From RCC1774 sp050330855 (GTDB taxonomy: Bacteria; Cyanobacteriota; Cyanobacteriia; Thermosynechococcales; Thermosynechococcaceae): a stretch of DNA of 64,000 nucleotides. Every line of letters begins with the position of its first letter. Position 1 is the first letter of the stretch. A program made the position numbers and the translations under genes. Location: assembly GCA_050330855.1 (NCBI GenBank), contig JBHJNL010000050.1, forward strand, positions 24,084 through 88,083, in the 5' to 3' direction. Positions 31,894 through 41,069 of the stretch are shown in pieces. Below the pieces are notes generated by a model. That model saw only the letters and a list, made by a program, of their open reading frames with translations. It ran no database searches and was not told where the DNA came from.

Positions 31894-32085
31894 CTACTTA
31901 CGCTTCCCCGTTGCTAGCTCTAGTTCAGCAAGGCGAAACGTGACCATCTTGGTCCAGTTGCCCCCCTCAAAGGTAACGGCAGCATGACCATCGGTGACGC
32001 GCTGCACCTGACCTTCAAACCCGAAGTAGGTATCAGAGTCATTGACGACACGAACAGCGGAACCAGGAAAGATAGAAGGGGTCAT
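31894..32085 (-). CDS. ndhS: NAD(P)H-quinone oxidoreductase subunit S
   Basis: NdhS (CRR31-like) forms part of the ferredoxin-docking site of the photosynthetic NDH-1 complex on the thylakoid surface. The 63-residue protein shows an SH3-like fold signature: FPGSAVRVVNDSDTYFGFEG, VQRVTDGHAAVTFEGGNW and KMVTFRLAELE. It is convergent with the lipoprotein gene and lies 92 bases downstream of ftsI. Confidence 0.88.
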   Translation of the reverse strand: MTPSIFPGSAVRVVNDSDTYFGFEGQVQRVTDGHAAVTFEGGNWTKMVTFRLAELELATGKRK

Positions 32086-32177
32086 GGGCTTGCATCAGTT
32101 ACCGAACGTCCCTATCTTACAGAAGAATTCGGCCTGTCGTCTCTTTCCGGTTCGGCAGGTGTCCACCTCACCTGTCG

Positions 32178-34013
32178 TTAGTTGATCGGAGGTGGTGCTG
32201 TCTCTACGAGTCCCTCATTCTTAGGATCGGTGGGAGACCGGAGTTCTAATGGATGGCTCGGTGGAATCTTTTTCAACGCAATCAAAGACTCAACCACCGC
32301 TTTTACCGCTGGAGCCGCACTGGTGGAGCCAAAGGCGTTCCCTGCAGTGGGTTCATCAATGACGGCAAGGACAACATACTGCGGTTTGTCTAAGGGAAAC
32401 AGCGACACAAAACTCGTCACCTTACCGCTGTTGTAGCGTCCTCCACTAGCTTTCTGGGCGGTGCCTGTTTTGCCGCCGAGACGATAGCCCGGAATCCGGG
32501 CGACTCTGCCAGTACCGTTCTCGACGACGCTGCCCATCATCTTATGCACCTGGTTCGCCGTCTCTTCTGAGAAAACACGCCGGGGCTTAGCGAAGTCTGA
32601 TTTTTTGACCAATCTCCCCGAATCATCCTGCAGCCCTGCCGTGAGGTGGGGTGTGACCAACATGCCGCCGTTGGCAATCGCCGCATGGAGCTGAGCCATT
32701 TGCATCGGTGTTACCGAAAAACCTTGACCAAAGGCGGTCGTGGCAGACTCAATGGCGTAGTCAATAAACTGCTGCTTCTTTTTGAACTGTCCGGGGGTTT
32801 CAAAGGGTAAATCAGTGCCTGTAATCTCGCCAATGCCAATTTTTTTCAACGAATCGTAATAGGTCGTGCGCTGCACCCGCTCCATAATGCGGACCATGCC
32901 GACGTTACTAGAGTTTTCAAGGACTTGGGTAATGCTGAGGACGCCCCGGCCCTTGCGATCATAGTTACCAATGGGCCATCCCCCCACCTGAATTTGATCG
33001 GCATCTTGAACGCGGTCTGTGGGTTTGATGGCCTTGGCATCTAGTGCGATCGCAACGTTGATGGGTTTAAAGGTCGAACCCGGTTCGTAGAGATCCGAAA
33101 CGGCCCAATTTTTGAACAGAGATGTATCCGCCTCATAAAAGCGCTCTGGGTCAAAGGTGGGTTCAGACGCGACCGCCTCTAAAGACCCATCCTTAACGTT
33201 CATGACAATGAGCGTGCCCCGCCGGGCGCGGAACTGGGTCAATTGCTTTTTGAGAGCGGCCCGCGCCGCTCGCTGGAGAGGCAAATTCAAAGTGAGCTGG
33301 AGACTGCGATCTCGGGTCGAGAGCGGCTGATCAGGAAAATAATCGGGCAGAAAGGAGCCAAGGCCATCGCGGGAGACCTTGTCCTGCGGCGGTTGTGACA
33401 GCAGCGACGACTGCTGACTGTATTCAACCCCGGCCTGACCCTCGCCATCGGCATTGACGTAGCCCACCAAATTCGAGGTCAGTTCTTCCTGGGGATAGAC
33501 CCGCCGCCAACCTGGGGTTAGCTCGATGCCGTCTAGCAATAGCTTACGAATGTCCTGAGCTTTATCTTCTGATAGACCCCGAGAGATAGAAATACCACTG
33601 CGTTGCGTTTTAAAGCGTTGCTGGAGCGCTGCAGGCGACTGCCCAATCACAGGAGCTAGTACCTTGGCAATCTCGGCTCCTGACTTCTTGAATAGAAAGG
33701 GGTGGGCAAAGAGACGAAAAACAGGCTCATCTTTCGCTAAAATATCGCCCGCTTGATTCACAATCGGATTCCGGCTCACGTAGGGGGTGAGCTTTGTCAT
33801 TTGCTGAACCTGTGCCTTGGCTTTGAGGCGTGGCCCCTGATCGATTTGGAGATAGACCAAACGAGCCGCCAGCCCCACTTGACCCAGCACCAATACAGAC
33901 CAGATCCATAACAGGCGCTGCTGCCGTCCCTGGGGCAGATGGGGTGGCTCAGCCTGAATGCGGGATTTAATCGCATTGCGACGGGAGCGATTCTGATCAG
34001 GTGAGGCGCGCAT
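32178..34013 (-). CDS. ftsI: class B penicillin-binding protein, septal transpeptidase
   Basis: FtsI crosslinks septal peptidoglycan. The 611-residue protein has a basic cytoplasmic tail, one membrane span (LWIWSVLVLGQVGLAARLVYL, about 34-54), a pedestal domain (RNPIVNQAGDILAKDEPV, ISRGLSEDKA, YPQEELTSNLVGYVN) and the transpeptidase domain with its three active-site motifs: STFK (PGSTFKPINV), SSN (LENSSNVGMV) and KTG (LGGKTGTAQK). The TAQK motif and full length indicate an active enzyme. It is the last gene of rsmH-ftsL-ftsI, two bases after ftsL. Confidence 0.93.
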   Translation of the reverse strand: MRASPDQNRSRRNAIKSRIQAEPPHLPQGRQQRLLWIWSVLVLGQVGLAARLVYLQIDQGPRLKAKAQVQQMTKLTPYVSRNPIVNQAGDILAKDEPVFRLFAHPFLFKKSGAEIAKVLAPVIGQSPAALQQRFKTQRSGISISRGLSEDKAQDIRKLLLDGIELTPGWRRVYPQEELTSNLVGYVNADGEGQAGVEYSQQSSLLSQPPQDKVSRDGLGSFLPDYFPDQPLSTRDRSLQLTLNLPLQRAARAALKKQLTQFRARRGTLIVMNVKDGSLEAVASEPTFDPERFYEADTSLFKNWAVSDLYEPGSTFKPINVAIALDAKAIKPTDRVQDADQIQVGGWPIGNYDRKGRGVLSITQVLENSSNVGMVRIMERVQRTTYYDSLKKIGIGEITGTDLPFETPGQFKKKQQFIDYAIESATTAFGQGFSVTPMQMAQLHAAIANGGMLVTPHLTAGLQDDSGRLVKKSDFAKPRRVFSEETANQVHKMMGSVVENGTGRVARIPGYRLGGKTGTAQKASGGRYNSGKVTSFVSLFPLDKPQYVVLAVIDEPTAGNAFGSTSAAPAVKAVVESLIALKKIPPSHPLELRSPTDPKNEGLVETAPPPIN

Positions 34014-34015
34014 AT

Positions 34016-34468
34016 TTAATAGCCAATCGGGGACATACGGATCGGAGGACGAGGATCAGCAGCGGCAGGCTGAGGTAGTGGAGCAGCCTCTGGCTTTACG
34101 AAGAGCGTATTGTGAGGTCCCTTCGGCGTCAATCCCACTGGATTCACTTCGGCATTGTCGGTGAGGTGATGACGACGAGATTCGTTCTGCAGCAGCAGAT
34201 TGCGCTCATTCCGCTTTAGGTTTTCGAGCTGTGCATAGGTTTTGCCCCAATTTTTTTGGGTATAGACGCTCCAGCCATAGAGCGGCAATAAACTCAGGGT
34301 CAAAACGATGACCAAGGGAGTTGAAACCTTACGCAGACCCAGCAAGAGCCTAAGCCACGGGGGAGATTGGGGTGCCGTGTCGACGACCTCAAGATGGCGA
34401 CGAGGAGAACTGCTAGACGGCAGCGAAACGGGTGGGACGGATTTGTTTTTTTTAGGGGCTGCAAGCAT
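34016..34468 (-). CDS. FtsL-like division protein
   Basis: A 150-residue protein with a Ser/Pro-rich cytoplasmic head (about 1-40), one membrane helix (TPLVIVLTLSLLPLYGWSVY, about 50-69), a heptad segment (NWGKTYAQLENLKRNERNLLLQNESRR) and a Pro-rich tail. Position between rsmH and ftsI, with two bases to ftsI, is the position of ftsL in bacterial dcw clusters. Sequence similarity to FtsL is low, as usual for this family, so the call rests on order and topology. Confidence 0.75.
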   Translation of the reverse strand: MLAAPKKNKSVPPVSLPSSSSPRRHLEVVDTAPQSPPWLRLLLGLRKVSTPLVIVLTLSLLPLYGWSVYTQKNWGKTYAQLENLKRNERNLLLQNESRRHHLTDNAEVNPVGLTPKGPHNTLFVKPEAAPLPQPAAADPRPPIRMSPIGY

Positions 34469-34633
34469 CTCAGAAATACTCCTCCACAGGGGACAGACAT
34501 AGGGGTAAACACAAGAAAGACGCCTTGATTACCCCTCTCAAACCGCAACTTACTGTGTATCACTCTGCACTATCAATGCATAAAAACGGCGTCTTTGCTA
34601 GTTTTCTTGTTCTTTTTTCATGAGTTCACCCCT

Positions 34634-35545
34634 CTAGGTCGGCGGTTGCTCAGTCTCGGCGCTCTCCTTTGGGAGCCTCTGGGCCAGCCTTAGCTTTGCC
34701 GATCGGGCGCGGGGATTGGCTCTAATTTCGTCTTGAGTGGCGATCAGGGGCTTTTTTGTTAGAACCTGCACTTGGGGAACCGCCCGAAGCTGATGCTTGA
34801 CGATGCGGTCTTCGAGGCTATGGAAGCTAATCATGCCAATAATGCCTCCTGGTCTGAGCCACAGTGGGGCCTGCTGCACAAAGGTCTCAATGCTGTTTAG
34901 CTCTTCGTTGACGGCAATGCGGAGAGCCTGGAATACGCGAGTCGCAGGATGAATCCGATGGCGTCGAGATGATTTGGATTTGGGCATTGCTTTTGCAATT
35001 GCATCGGCAAGTTCCCCAGTGGTGTGAAAGGGACGCTGGGCGACAATGTGGCGCGCAATCCGTCGAGAAAAGCGCTCTTCCCCATAATGGAAGAACATAT
35101 CGGCCAATGTCTTTTCTGAACGTCTATTGATCAAATCGGCTGCAGTGATGTCTTGGCGCTGATCCATACGCATATCGAGGGGCGCATCATACCGGAAGCT
35201 AAAGCCGCGTTCTGGGTGATCGAGCTGGGCAGAACTAACGCCAAAGTCAGCAATGATGCCATCAAATCGGGTTGGACCGGGATCATATTGGGCAAAGTTG
35301 CCCTGCCAGAACTCAACTCGGTCGAGAAATAGAGTCAGCTTCTCACGAGCCGCCGCTAACGCATGGCTATCTCGATCTAAAGCAGTGATGCGAAGGGTGG
35401 GTATTGTCGATAGCATTAGATAGCTGTGCCCACCGCCGCCCACGGTGGCATCTAGATAGTGGCCGTTCTCACGGAGTGCGATCCCCTCTAGCAACGCTTG
35501 GCTGAGGACCGGGACGTGATAGGTCTGATTGTTAGAAGGGGCCAC
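34634..35545 (-). CDS. rsmH: 16S rRNA (cytosine-1402-N4)-methyltransferase
   Basis: RsmH (MraW) methylates N4 of C1402 in the decoding centre of 16S rRNA. The 303-residue protein has HVPVLSQALLEGI, the SAM motif LDATVGGGGHSYLML, DGIIADFGVSSAQLDHPERGFSFRYDAPLDMRMDQRQ, and SFHSLEDRIVKHQLR near the C-terminus, all diagnostic. It heads the division/cell-wall group with ftsL and ftsI, and is divergent from tocopherol cyclase with only 39 bases between starts. Confidence 0.95.
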   Translation of the reverse strand: MAPSNNQTYHVPVLSQALLEGIALRENGHYLDATVGGGGHSYLMLSTIPTLRITALDRDSHALAAAREKLTLFLDRVEFWQGNFAQYDPGPTRFDGIIADFGVSSAQLDHPERGFSFRYDAPLDMRMDQRQDITAADLINRRSEKTLADMFFHYGEERFSRRIARHIVAQRPFHTTGELADAIAKAMPKSKSSRRHRIHPATRVFQALRIAVNEELNSIETFVQQAPLWLRPGGIIGMISFHSLEDRIVKHQLRAVPQVQVLTKKPLIATQDEIRANPRARSAKLRLAQRLPKESAETEQPPT

Positions 35546-35584
35546 AGATTATTTGCATGATGATCAAACTAAAGGATAGCCGCA

Positions 35585-36730
35585 ATGGCTCTTGAGTCGC
35601 GACAAAATTTAATGCGTACCCCCCACAGTGGCTATCACTGGGATGGGGGCGATCGCAGATTCTTTGAGGGCTGGTACTTCCGCATCACGCTTCCTGAGCA
35701 GCGACAAACCTTTGCCTTTATGTATTCCATTGAAGACCCCATTGGCGGCCAGCCCTACAGCGGCGGGGGCGCTCAAATCTTGGGGCCAGAGGATCAGTAT
35801 CTCTGTCGAACCTTCCCGGATACGCGCAGCTTTTGGGCCTGGGGTGCGCCCCACGGCACCGGGCCACTGGGGCTAGGCCATTGGGGAAAAACCACGTTAC
35901 AAAGGCAGCCTGAATATCTCTCTGCCGAGATCTTTAAGCACTGCGTTCAAGAAGGATATCAGGGGACAGCAATGCAGCACCAAGGTCGTCTCACCGATCC
36001 CGGCACAGGAGACGTTGCCCAGTGGTATTACGAAACCAAGCCCCTCTACGGCTGGGGAGATGCTGGGAAAGCGCAAAAATCAACGGCAGGGCTACTCTCA
36101 TTTTTGCCTGTGTTTGAACCGGGCTGGCAAATCATGATGGCCCACGGCCTCTCGTCGGGCTGGGTGGACTGGAAAGGGCAGCGCTATACCTTTGCAGATG
36201 CCCCGGCCTACACCGAAAAAAACTGGGGGGGAGCCTTCCCGCAGAAATGGTTTTGGTTGAACTGCAACTGTTTTGAAAACCAGCCCGATCTGGCCCTCAC
36301 CGCTGCTGCCGGTCGGCGCGGTGTCCTCTGGTGGATGGAGTCAGTGGGCATGATTGGCATCCACCATCAGGGCCAGTTCTATGAGTTTGCCCCTTGGAAT
36401 GCTGAAATCTCTTGGCAGGTTGCACCTTGGGGCTACTGGCAGATGACAGCCCACAATGATGACTATGCCGTGGAGCTAGTGGGGAGATGCAATCGCAACG
36501 GCACTCCCCTCCGCGCCCCCACCCAAAATGGATTGCTCTATATCTGCCGTGACACCATGCATGGCCAGCTTCATTTGCGGCTCACCTCACGCCATCAGCA
36601 AGGCTCTACCGTGCTCATTAATGCCCACAGCAACCTCTGTGGCCTAGAGGTGGGTGGCAACCCCTGGGAGACCGACTGGCAGCAGTCAGCAAGCCCCCTT
36701 GAATCAACCCATTTTCTCCGGCCTGCCTAG
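35585..36730 (+). CDS. tocopherol cyclase
   Basis: Tocopherol cyclase (plant VTE1, Synechocystis Slr1737) closes the chromanol ring of vitamin E. The 381-residue protein matches the family along its length: HSGYHWDGGDRRFFEGWYFR at the start, FAFMYSIEDP, GAQILGPEDQYLCR, WMAHGLSSGW-type segment, YAEKNWGGAFPQKWFWLNCN (here YTEKNWGG) and GRRGVLWW. No signal peptide is visible, so it acts at the cytoplasmic face of a membrane. It shares a very short divergent promoter region with rsmH. Confidence 0.92.
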   Translation: MALESRQNLMRTPHSGYHWDGGDRRFFEGWYFRITLPEQRQTFAFMYSIEDPIGGQPYSGGGAQILGPEDQYLCRTFPDTRSFWAWGAPHGTGPLGLGHWGKTTLQRQPEYLSAEIFKHCVQEGYQGTAMQHQGRLTDPGTGDVAQWYYETKPLYGWGDAGKAQKSTAGLLSFLPVFEPGWQIMMAHGLSSGWVDWKGQRYTFADAPAYTEKNWGGAFPQKWFWLNCNCFENQPDLALTAAAGRRGVLWWMESVGMIGIHHQGQFYEFAPWNAEISWQVAPWGYWQMTAHNDDYAVELVGRCNRNGTPLRAPTQNGLLYICRDTMHGQLHLRLTSRHQQGSTVLINAHSNLCGLEVGGNPWETDWQQSASPLESTHFLRPA

Positions 36731-36778
36731 CCTAGAATGACTGGCGACGGGTCACACCTCGCAACTCTCCCACCGTGA

Positions 36779-37222
36779 TCACCGAATTCCCGTTCCATAG
36801 GCAATCACCTCAATGGAGAGAATACCTGAGTCGCCGCTGCTTGAACCAATGGTCGCTGTTTCTAAGCGAACATTAATCACTTTTTTAGCTCCCCATCGGA
36901 TCGCCTCTTCTTTCATCCGCAAGAGCGCTTCCCGACGCCCCCGATCTAACAGGCTGTCGTAGGCAAAAATTTGACCGCCGACAATCTTGCTGAGACTGGC
37001 TAAAAAGGTCTTGAAGTAGTCGGATGAAATCACAACACTGCCTACAAAAAGCTGTGCGCCTTCAGCCTCAGGAAAAGGCTGCTTCGCACCGATGTTGTAA
37101 ACCGGCACACTCAGGGTGCGACGCTCACGCTCTTTGATGCTGGCGTAGTGTTTCTGTTCAGCCGCATTACCCGCCAGATAGCCCAGCGCCAACAGGCTCA
37201 GAAAAACAAATAGTTGCAGCAT
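36779..37222 (-). CDS. YbjQ/UPF0145-like protein with membrane anchor
   Basis: A 147-residue protein with an N-terminal hydrophobic anchor (MLQLFVFLSLLALGYLAGNA) and a YbjQ-type domain (GSVVISSDYFKTFLASLSKIVGGQIFAYDSLLDRGRREALLRMKEEAIRWGAKKVINVRLET, positions 62-123). The repeat of the fold in the next upstream gene indicates duplication. The domain forms pentamers in known structures; its function is unknown. Two bases follow the upstream YbjQ gene. Confidence 0.82.
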   Translation of the reverse strand: MLQLFVFLSLLALGYLAGNAAEQKHYASIKERERRTLSVPVYNIGAKQPFPEAEGAQLFVGSVVISSDYFKTFLASLSKIVGGQIFAYDSLLDRGRREALLRMKEEAIRWGAKKVINVRLETATIGSSSGDSGILSIEVIAYGTGIR

Positions 37223-37224
37223 GT

Positions 37225-37575
37225 TCAGTCAACCCTTACTGCAGTGCCATAGGCAAAGAGTTCGGCTGCGCCTTGGGCCACAGAAGAAGTGGCAAAGCGA
37301 ACATTAACGACGGCATTCGCCCCCATTTGTGCGGCTTGCTGAAGCATGCGATCGGTCGCTTCTTGGCGGGCTTCTTGCAGCAGTTCGGTATATCCGTGGA
37401 GTTCGCCGCCGACCAGATTTTTGAATCCTGCCGCGATATCGCGGCCAATGTGTTTGGCGCGAATGGTGCTGCCTTGAACAAGTCCAAAATGTTTGGTGAT
37501 AGTTTGACCGGGCACCCCTTCAAGGGTGGTCAGAATGATGGCACCGCGCGGAGCCGGATAGCGTTGCTGAGTCAT
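37225..37575 (-). CDS. YbjQ/UPF0145 family protein
   Basis: A 116-residue cytosolic YbjQ-domain protein from ATG 37575 (MTQQRYPAPRGAIILTTLEG). Family features are VPGQTITKHFGLVQGSTIRA, DIAAGFKNLVGGELHGYTELL, EARQEATDRMLQQAAQMGANAVVNVRF and YGTAVRV. The open frame could extend to 37800, but that part has no family likeness. It precedes the anchored paralogue by two bases, so both are one transcript. Confidence 0.88.
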   Translation of the reverse strand: MTQQRYPAPRGAIILTTLEGVPGQTITKHFGLVQGSTIRAKHIGRDIAAGFKNLVGGELHGYTELLQEARQEATDRMLQQAAQMGANAVVNVRFATSSVAQGAAELFAYGTAVRVD

Positions 37576-37852
37576 AAAGTATCCTCTAAAAGTAATCAGG
37601 AGGCTTGAAACCAATGTGGAGCAGATGTCTAGATAGAGTTTGATTAGGCATCTGTTCATGCTTAAAAGTCCCCATTTCATAATGCCCCCGATCAGCGCTC
37701 TGAGAACGTGACGAAGGCGTGCCCAAGGATTGAGATGAAATGATGAGGCAAAATCCTCGATTGGAACAGTCAGGCAGAAGGAGACGTCGGTGATGATCAA
37801 GATTTTGGCGATTTCAGGCAGTCTCCGTCAGGCTTCTCGCAATATGAGGCTC
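37576..37852. other. intergenic region upstream of the YbjQ pair
   Basis: This 277-base region holds the promoter side of the YbjQ operon and ends at the insertion-sequence remnant. No additional gene, repeat or strong hairpin is visible. Confidence 0.4.
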
Positions 37853-38079
37853 CTAAAGGCATGTCAGCTTTTGGCATCTGAAGGTACTGCGATTGATATC
37901 TTTGACCATTGATATTGTCTCTACTGGGGTTCGAAGTCTCGCCATCGGTGTCCCATTTCGTTGAAGCGACGACCGCAATCCTTGCATAGATAGTACTGAA
38001 CCTGAACTACTTGAGCTGTTCTCAGAGTCTTGGTTCTGTTCTTCACTACGTTCTCGCCGTAACAATGGATACATTGCAT
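37853..38079 (-). pseudogene. frameshifted insertion-sequence transposase remnant
   Basis: Frame 1 from ATG 38079 encodes MQCIHCYGENVVKNRTKTLR and QYYLCKDCGRRFNE, a four-cysteine zinc ribbon typical of IS1-like transposase N-termini. Restoring one A in GAAATGGG near 37950 joins it to frame 2, which reads NGTPMARLRTPVETISM, the usual continuation. After about 20 more residues the similarity ends. The catalytic domain is absent, so this is a dead 5' fragment. Confidence 0.65.
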
Positions 38080-38191
38080 GGGACTAAAATTTATGCTGAA
38101 AATACATCCTAACAATCACTCCTTAAGGCAGTGCCGGAGATGGAGGGTGGTAGGAGAGCGATAATTTTTGGGGCACGTCAGTATGCACCCA

Positions 38192-39052
38192 CTATCGATA
38201 GAGACTCAACATAGACTGAAACGTCGCTACATCAAAACTTCTAGGGTCACCCCGATTTCCTGAGCGATCTACATTTCGGTGCGTTGTAATTCGATTGCCC
38301 GGAACCCCTGTTCTCGCCACCAACCAAGCCAAAGATTGATACTGAGCCTGTGTATAGCCCGAATGTGTAGGTTCCTTGCTCTCTCGCCCGTTTGGCGGCG
38401 TTTCCAGTGAAATATGATAGGCAAAGTTATTCACCGATGGGGGTAAGCCCGGATTAGTTTTTACCGTTTCAGGGCCGCGATCGCCCTCAAAGACCGAATT
38501 CCCTGCCCCAAAAGCCCGTTTCTCTGGCGGAACGAGATAGATAATCGTGCCATCGAGCCAGATCAGCGCATGATAACTGGCCTGATCGCCATCTTCTGGA
38601 TGAGGCGTTTGAAAGTGATTGATTGCGCTCGTCCCAGACCCCACTGTTTCATGGAGCACAATAATCCAGTCATTTTTAGCGGGTTGACCGGCTGCATCGC
38701 GGGCATAGCGCTCCCCATAATTACTAGGATGAACCGCAGCCTGAAACTGCTTCGGCTGATAGCCAGTATTTTTAATAGAGGGGGGCACAGTGACAGGTGC
38801 CGGAGACACCGCTGTCGGTGATGTTGCCGCTCCTGGATTAGCCGTCACATAGTCACCCGTTTGAGGCGTCACACCCTCAGAGGTAGGCAGCGCATCTGCA
38901 GTAAAAGGATCTGCTGGAACCGGCTGCAGGTCCACAGTTTGCGGCGGAGATCGGAGTAGATCTAGGGACTCATTACTCTGACGGCTAAATGCCGCCGTGA
39001 TTACCCCCGTAATCGCGATAACAACCGCCAAAAATAGCAAATTTTGCTTCAC
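38192..39052 (-). CDS. exported N-acetylmuramoyl-L-alanine amidase (Amidase_2)
   Basis: A 286-residue protein with an N-terminal hydrophobic anchor (LLFLAVVIAITGVITAAF), a Pro/Thr-rich linker to about residue 110, and an Amidase_2 domain. Zinc ligands fit IVLHETVGSG (first His) and ITTHRNVDRSGNRGDP (second His and Asp). QASYHALIWLDGTIIYLV and FAYHISLETPPNG are the substrate-groove segments. It should cleave the amide bond between muramic acid and the stem peptide in the periplasm. Confidence 0.88.
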   Translation of the reverse strand: MKQNLLFLAVVIAITGVITAAFSRQSNESLDLLRSPPQTVDLQPVPADPFTADALPTSEGVTPQTGDYVTANPGAATSPTAVSPAPVTVPPSIKNTGYQPKQFQAAVHPSNYGERYARDAAGQPAKNDWIIVLHETVGSGTSAINHFQTPHPEDGDQASYHALIWLDGTIIYLVPPEKRAFGAGNSVFEGDRGPETVKTNPGLPPSVNNFAYHISLETPPNGRESKEPTHSGYTQAQYQSLAWLVARTGVPGNRITTHRNVDRSGNRGDPRSFDVATFQSMLSLYR

Positions 39053-39070
39053 AATAGCCCCCCATACCCC

Positions 39071-39739
39071 CTAACGCCGCTGACAAATATCGACGCCGTG
39101 GGTATCAGTGCCACAGGTTCGTAGTAGCCGATAGCGCTCAGTGAGCTGCTGCATCAAGTCCGTTGACCCTGGACTGGGACGCCAAGGATCGCTTGATTTG
39201 TAACAATAGTAAGTCTCTAGGCCATCAATTCCAAGGTCTGCTGCCGCTGCGACCAACGTTTCTGGAGAACGCTTATACCGAGCAGGGTGAGCGAGCACCG
39301 CAAGTCCCTGGGCTGCGTGAATTGCATCAATGACACACCGGGCATCAGAGATGTGATCCTCTTCGATTCGATGCCCCTGCAAATAAGTCTGGAGAGCGGG
39401 CGCATCTGCGTCAAAATCGTAGGCCAAGATATGCACATCGGTCTGAGCGAGCAAGGCCGTTATTTCTGCGCCAATCCATAGCGTTGGCAGCTTTTGCTCA
39501 GTAGGTTGAGCCGCGAGCCAATGTTGAGCAACTTTATATCCTTCAATACTGTGGTGATCTGTAATGGCGAGATCCTCTAGCCCCACAGCAACAGCTTGTT
39601 CCATTAGCTCCTCTGGTTGTAATTGACCATCAGAGCAGTGGGTGTGCAGGTGAAAGTTATATCGACTAGGGCAGCTATCGGCCTCAATCGATTGAAAGAC
39701 TTCCATTAGGGAAGAGGCAACGGGTGAGATGGGGGTCAT
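39071..39739 (-). CDS. PHP-domain metal-dependent phosphoesterase
   Basis: A 222-residue single-domain PHP protein. Metal-binding motifs are visible in order: FHLHTHCSDGQ (H-x-H and D), AITDHHSIEGY (DH pair), GAEIT (Glu), LAHPARYKR (His) and GTDTHG (D-x-H). The family hydrolyses nucleotide or sugar phosphates; related TrpH/YciV enzymes degrade 3',5'-bisphosphonucleotides. Specificity is not visible. Confidence 0.87.
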   Translation of the reverse strand: MTPISPVASSLMEVFQSIEADSCPSRYNFHLHTHCSDGQLQPEELMEQAVAVGLEDLAITDHHSIEGYKVAQHWLAAQPTEQKLPTLWIGAEITALLAQTDVHILAYDFDADAPALQTYLQGHRIEEDHISDARCVIDAIHAAQGLAVLAHPARYKRSPETLVAAAADLGIDGLETYYCYKSSDPWRPSPGSTDLMQQLTERYRLLRTCGTDTHGVDICQRR

Positions 39740-39824
39740 AGATAGACCTAAGCAACCTGAGCTTCAACTATATCTCAATGAATCTTTAATGACGGTCTAG
39801 AGATTACGAGGCTCAGGGGCAGCA

Positions 39825-40634
39825 CTAAGCTTCTGAACCAGAAGACGATGGACTAGGGGGCTGAATTAGATAAGCCGCGATCGCACCACCCAAAAAACCA
39901 GCAATATTGCGAGCCAAGGGGAGCCATTCAGAGGTGCGGGTCACCACTGGGCCAATCCCAAACGAAAAGAATAAGATGCCCCACAGCGGCGAAAAGATGA
40001 GAACCCATTGCCAAGCAAACACTTGTCCTTCTTTGCGAGGATGGGCTGCGAACCCACAGATCACGCCCCCTAAGATAGACACCACTAGCGTTAAAACCCA
40101 CTGCTCCTGTGGCAAGCCGGGCACAACGTTGCAGCCACCTTTATTGAGACATAATTGCACCGCATCAAGGGATTGGATAATCGCCTGATCTTCACCGTTT
40201 TCCTGTACAAAGTACTGGTTACCGAATCGAGTTTGCAGCTCAATCCAGAAGGTGCGGGGCAAGAGCTGATAAACCTCATCGCCAATATTGAAGTTTAGAA
40301 TGTTACCCCCACGCGTATCTTCAACCAGGACAACGCTCTTATCATCTAAGCCCCAAAATTCTTTAACAGCCGTTCCCGGCGTCTGGTCATATTGGGTGAG
40401 TACCCGCAGCTTCCAGCCCGTATCGCTTTCAAAGGCATCGAGACTGTCGGCTAAATTGTCTCGTTGGGCATTAGTGAGAGACTTCGCTAAGTCAATGACC
40501 GCAGTGGGGGCATCTGGTAGTAACTCAGGATTGTTGAAGGCATAGGCCGGCAAGGGCGCTACGACCCAAACCCCTAGAGCAAGGATGAGGCTGAGACAGA
40601 ATGTAAAAAAGCGGCTGACAAAAAGGAGTTTCAT
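39825..40634 (-). CDS. TPM-domain membrane protein (Psb32/TLP18.3-like)
   Basis: A 269-residue protein with a signal peptide (about 1-32, ending AYAF), a TPM domain at about 35-165 (NPELLPDAPTAVIDLAKSLTNAQRDNL, WKLRVLTQYDQTPGTAVKEFWGLDDKSVVLVED) and three hydrophobic segments in the last 95 residues. The lumenal TPM domain is that of Psb32 and plant TLP18.3, which support photosystem II repair. Psb32 has one C-terminal span; here there are three, so I do not assign the symbol. Confidence 0.8.
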   Translation of the reverse strand: MKLLFVSRFFTFCLSLILALGVWVVAPLPAYAFNNPELLPDAPTAVIDLAKSLTNAQRDNLADSLDAFESDTGWKLRVLTQYDQTPGTAVKEFWGLDDKSVVLVEDTRGGNILNFNIGDEVYQLLPRTFWIELQTRFGNQYFVQENGEDQAIIQSLDAVQLCLNKGGCNVVPGLPQEQWVLTLVVSILGGVICGFAAHPRKEGQVFAWQWVLIFSPLWGILFFSFGIGPVVTRTSEWLPLARNIAGFLGGAIAAYLIQPPSPSSSGSEA

Positions 40635-41069
40635 TAATTTGGCTTAAAGAGGCTATTAAATGAGGCAGGCAGTTAACGAATCTTAATAATCGGTTAATTT
40701 ATCTTCAATAATAGGATGAATTCCAGGGACGTGCATATAAAAGTGTTCTTCTATGGATAAGAGTGGGTACCCTACAGAACACATAGGTCAGTATTTTTAC
40801 TGAAAAGATGAAACTTTAAGGCATCAGAATCAGTCCTCTATACCCATGAGGAAAGCACCCCTAAAGCATTACGGTTATTGCCACCCACCGCCCTTTGCCA
40901 GGACCAAGAGGAATCACCTATGATTAAAGAGCAAACTCATACTGACTTCGCTTTCGTGGCGTTAAGCTTGGGAGATCTGACCATGTGCCTCCATCTGCAA
41001 TAGCCCTTCTTTATCGAAGCCAACCTCTACTTCTTAATTTTTAATCCTGACTGTTTTAGGGGAACCTAA
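40635..41069. other. intergenic region upstream of the sigma factor
   Basis: This 435-base divergent region precedes the sigma factor gene (41070) and the TPM gene (40634). It is A/T-richer than its surroundings. GGGGAACC at 41059-41066 lies just ahead of the sigma factor ATG. No small gene, repeat or riboswitch is recognised. Confidence 0.4.
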
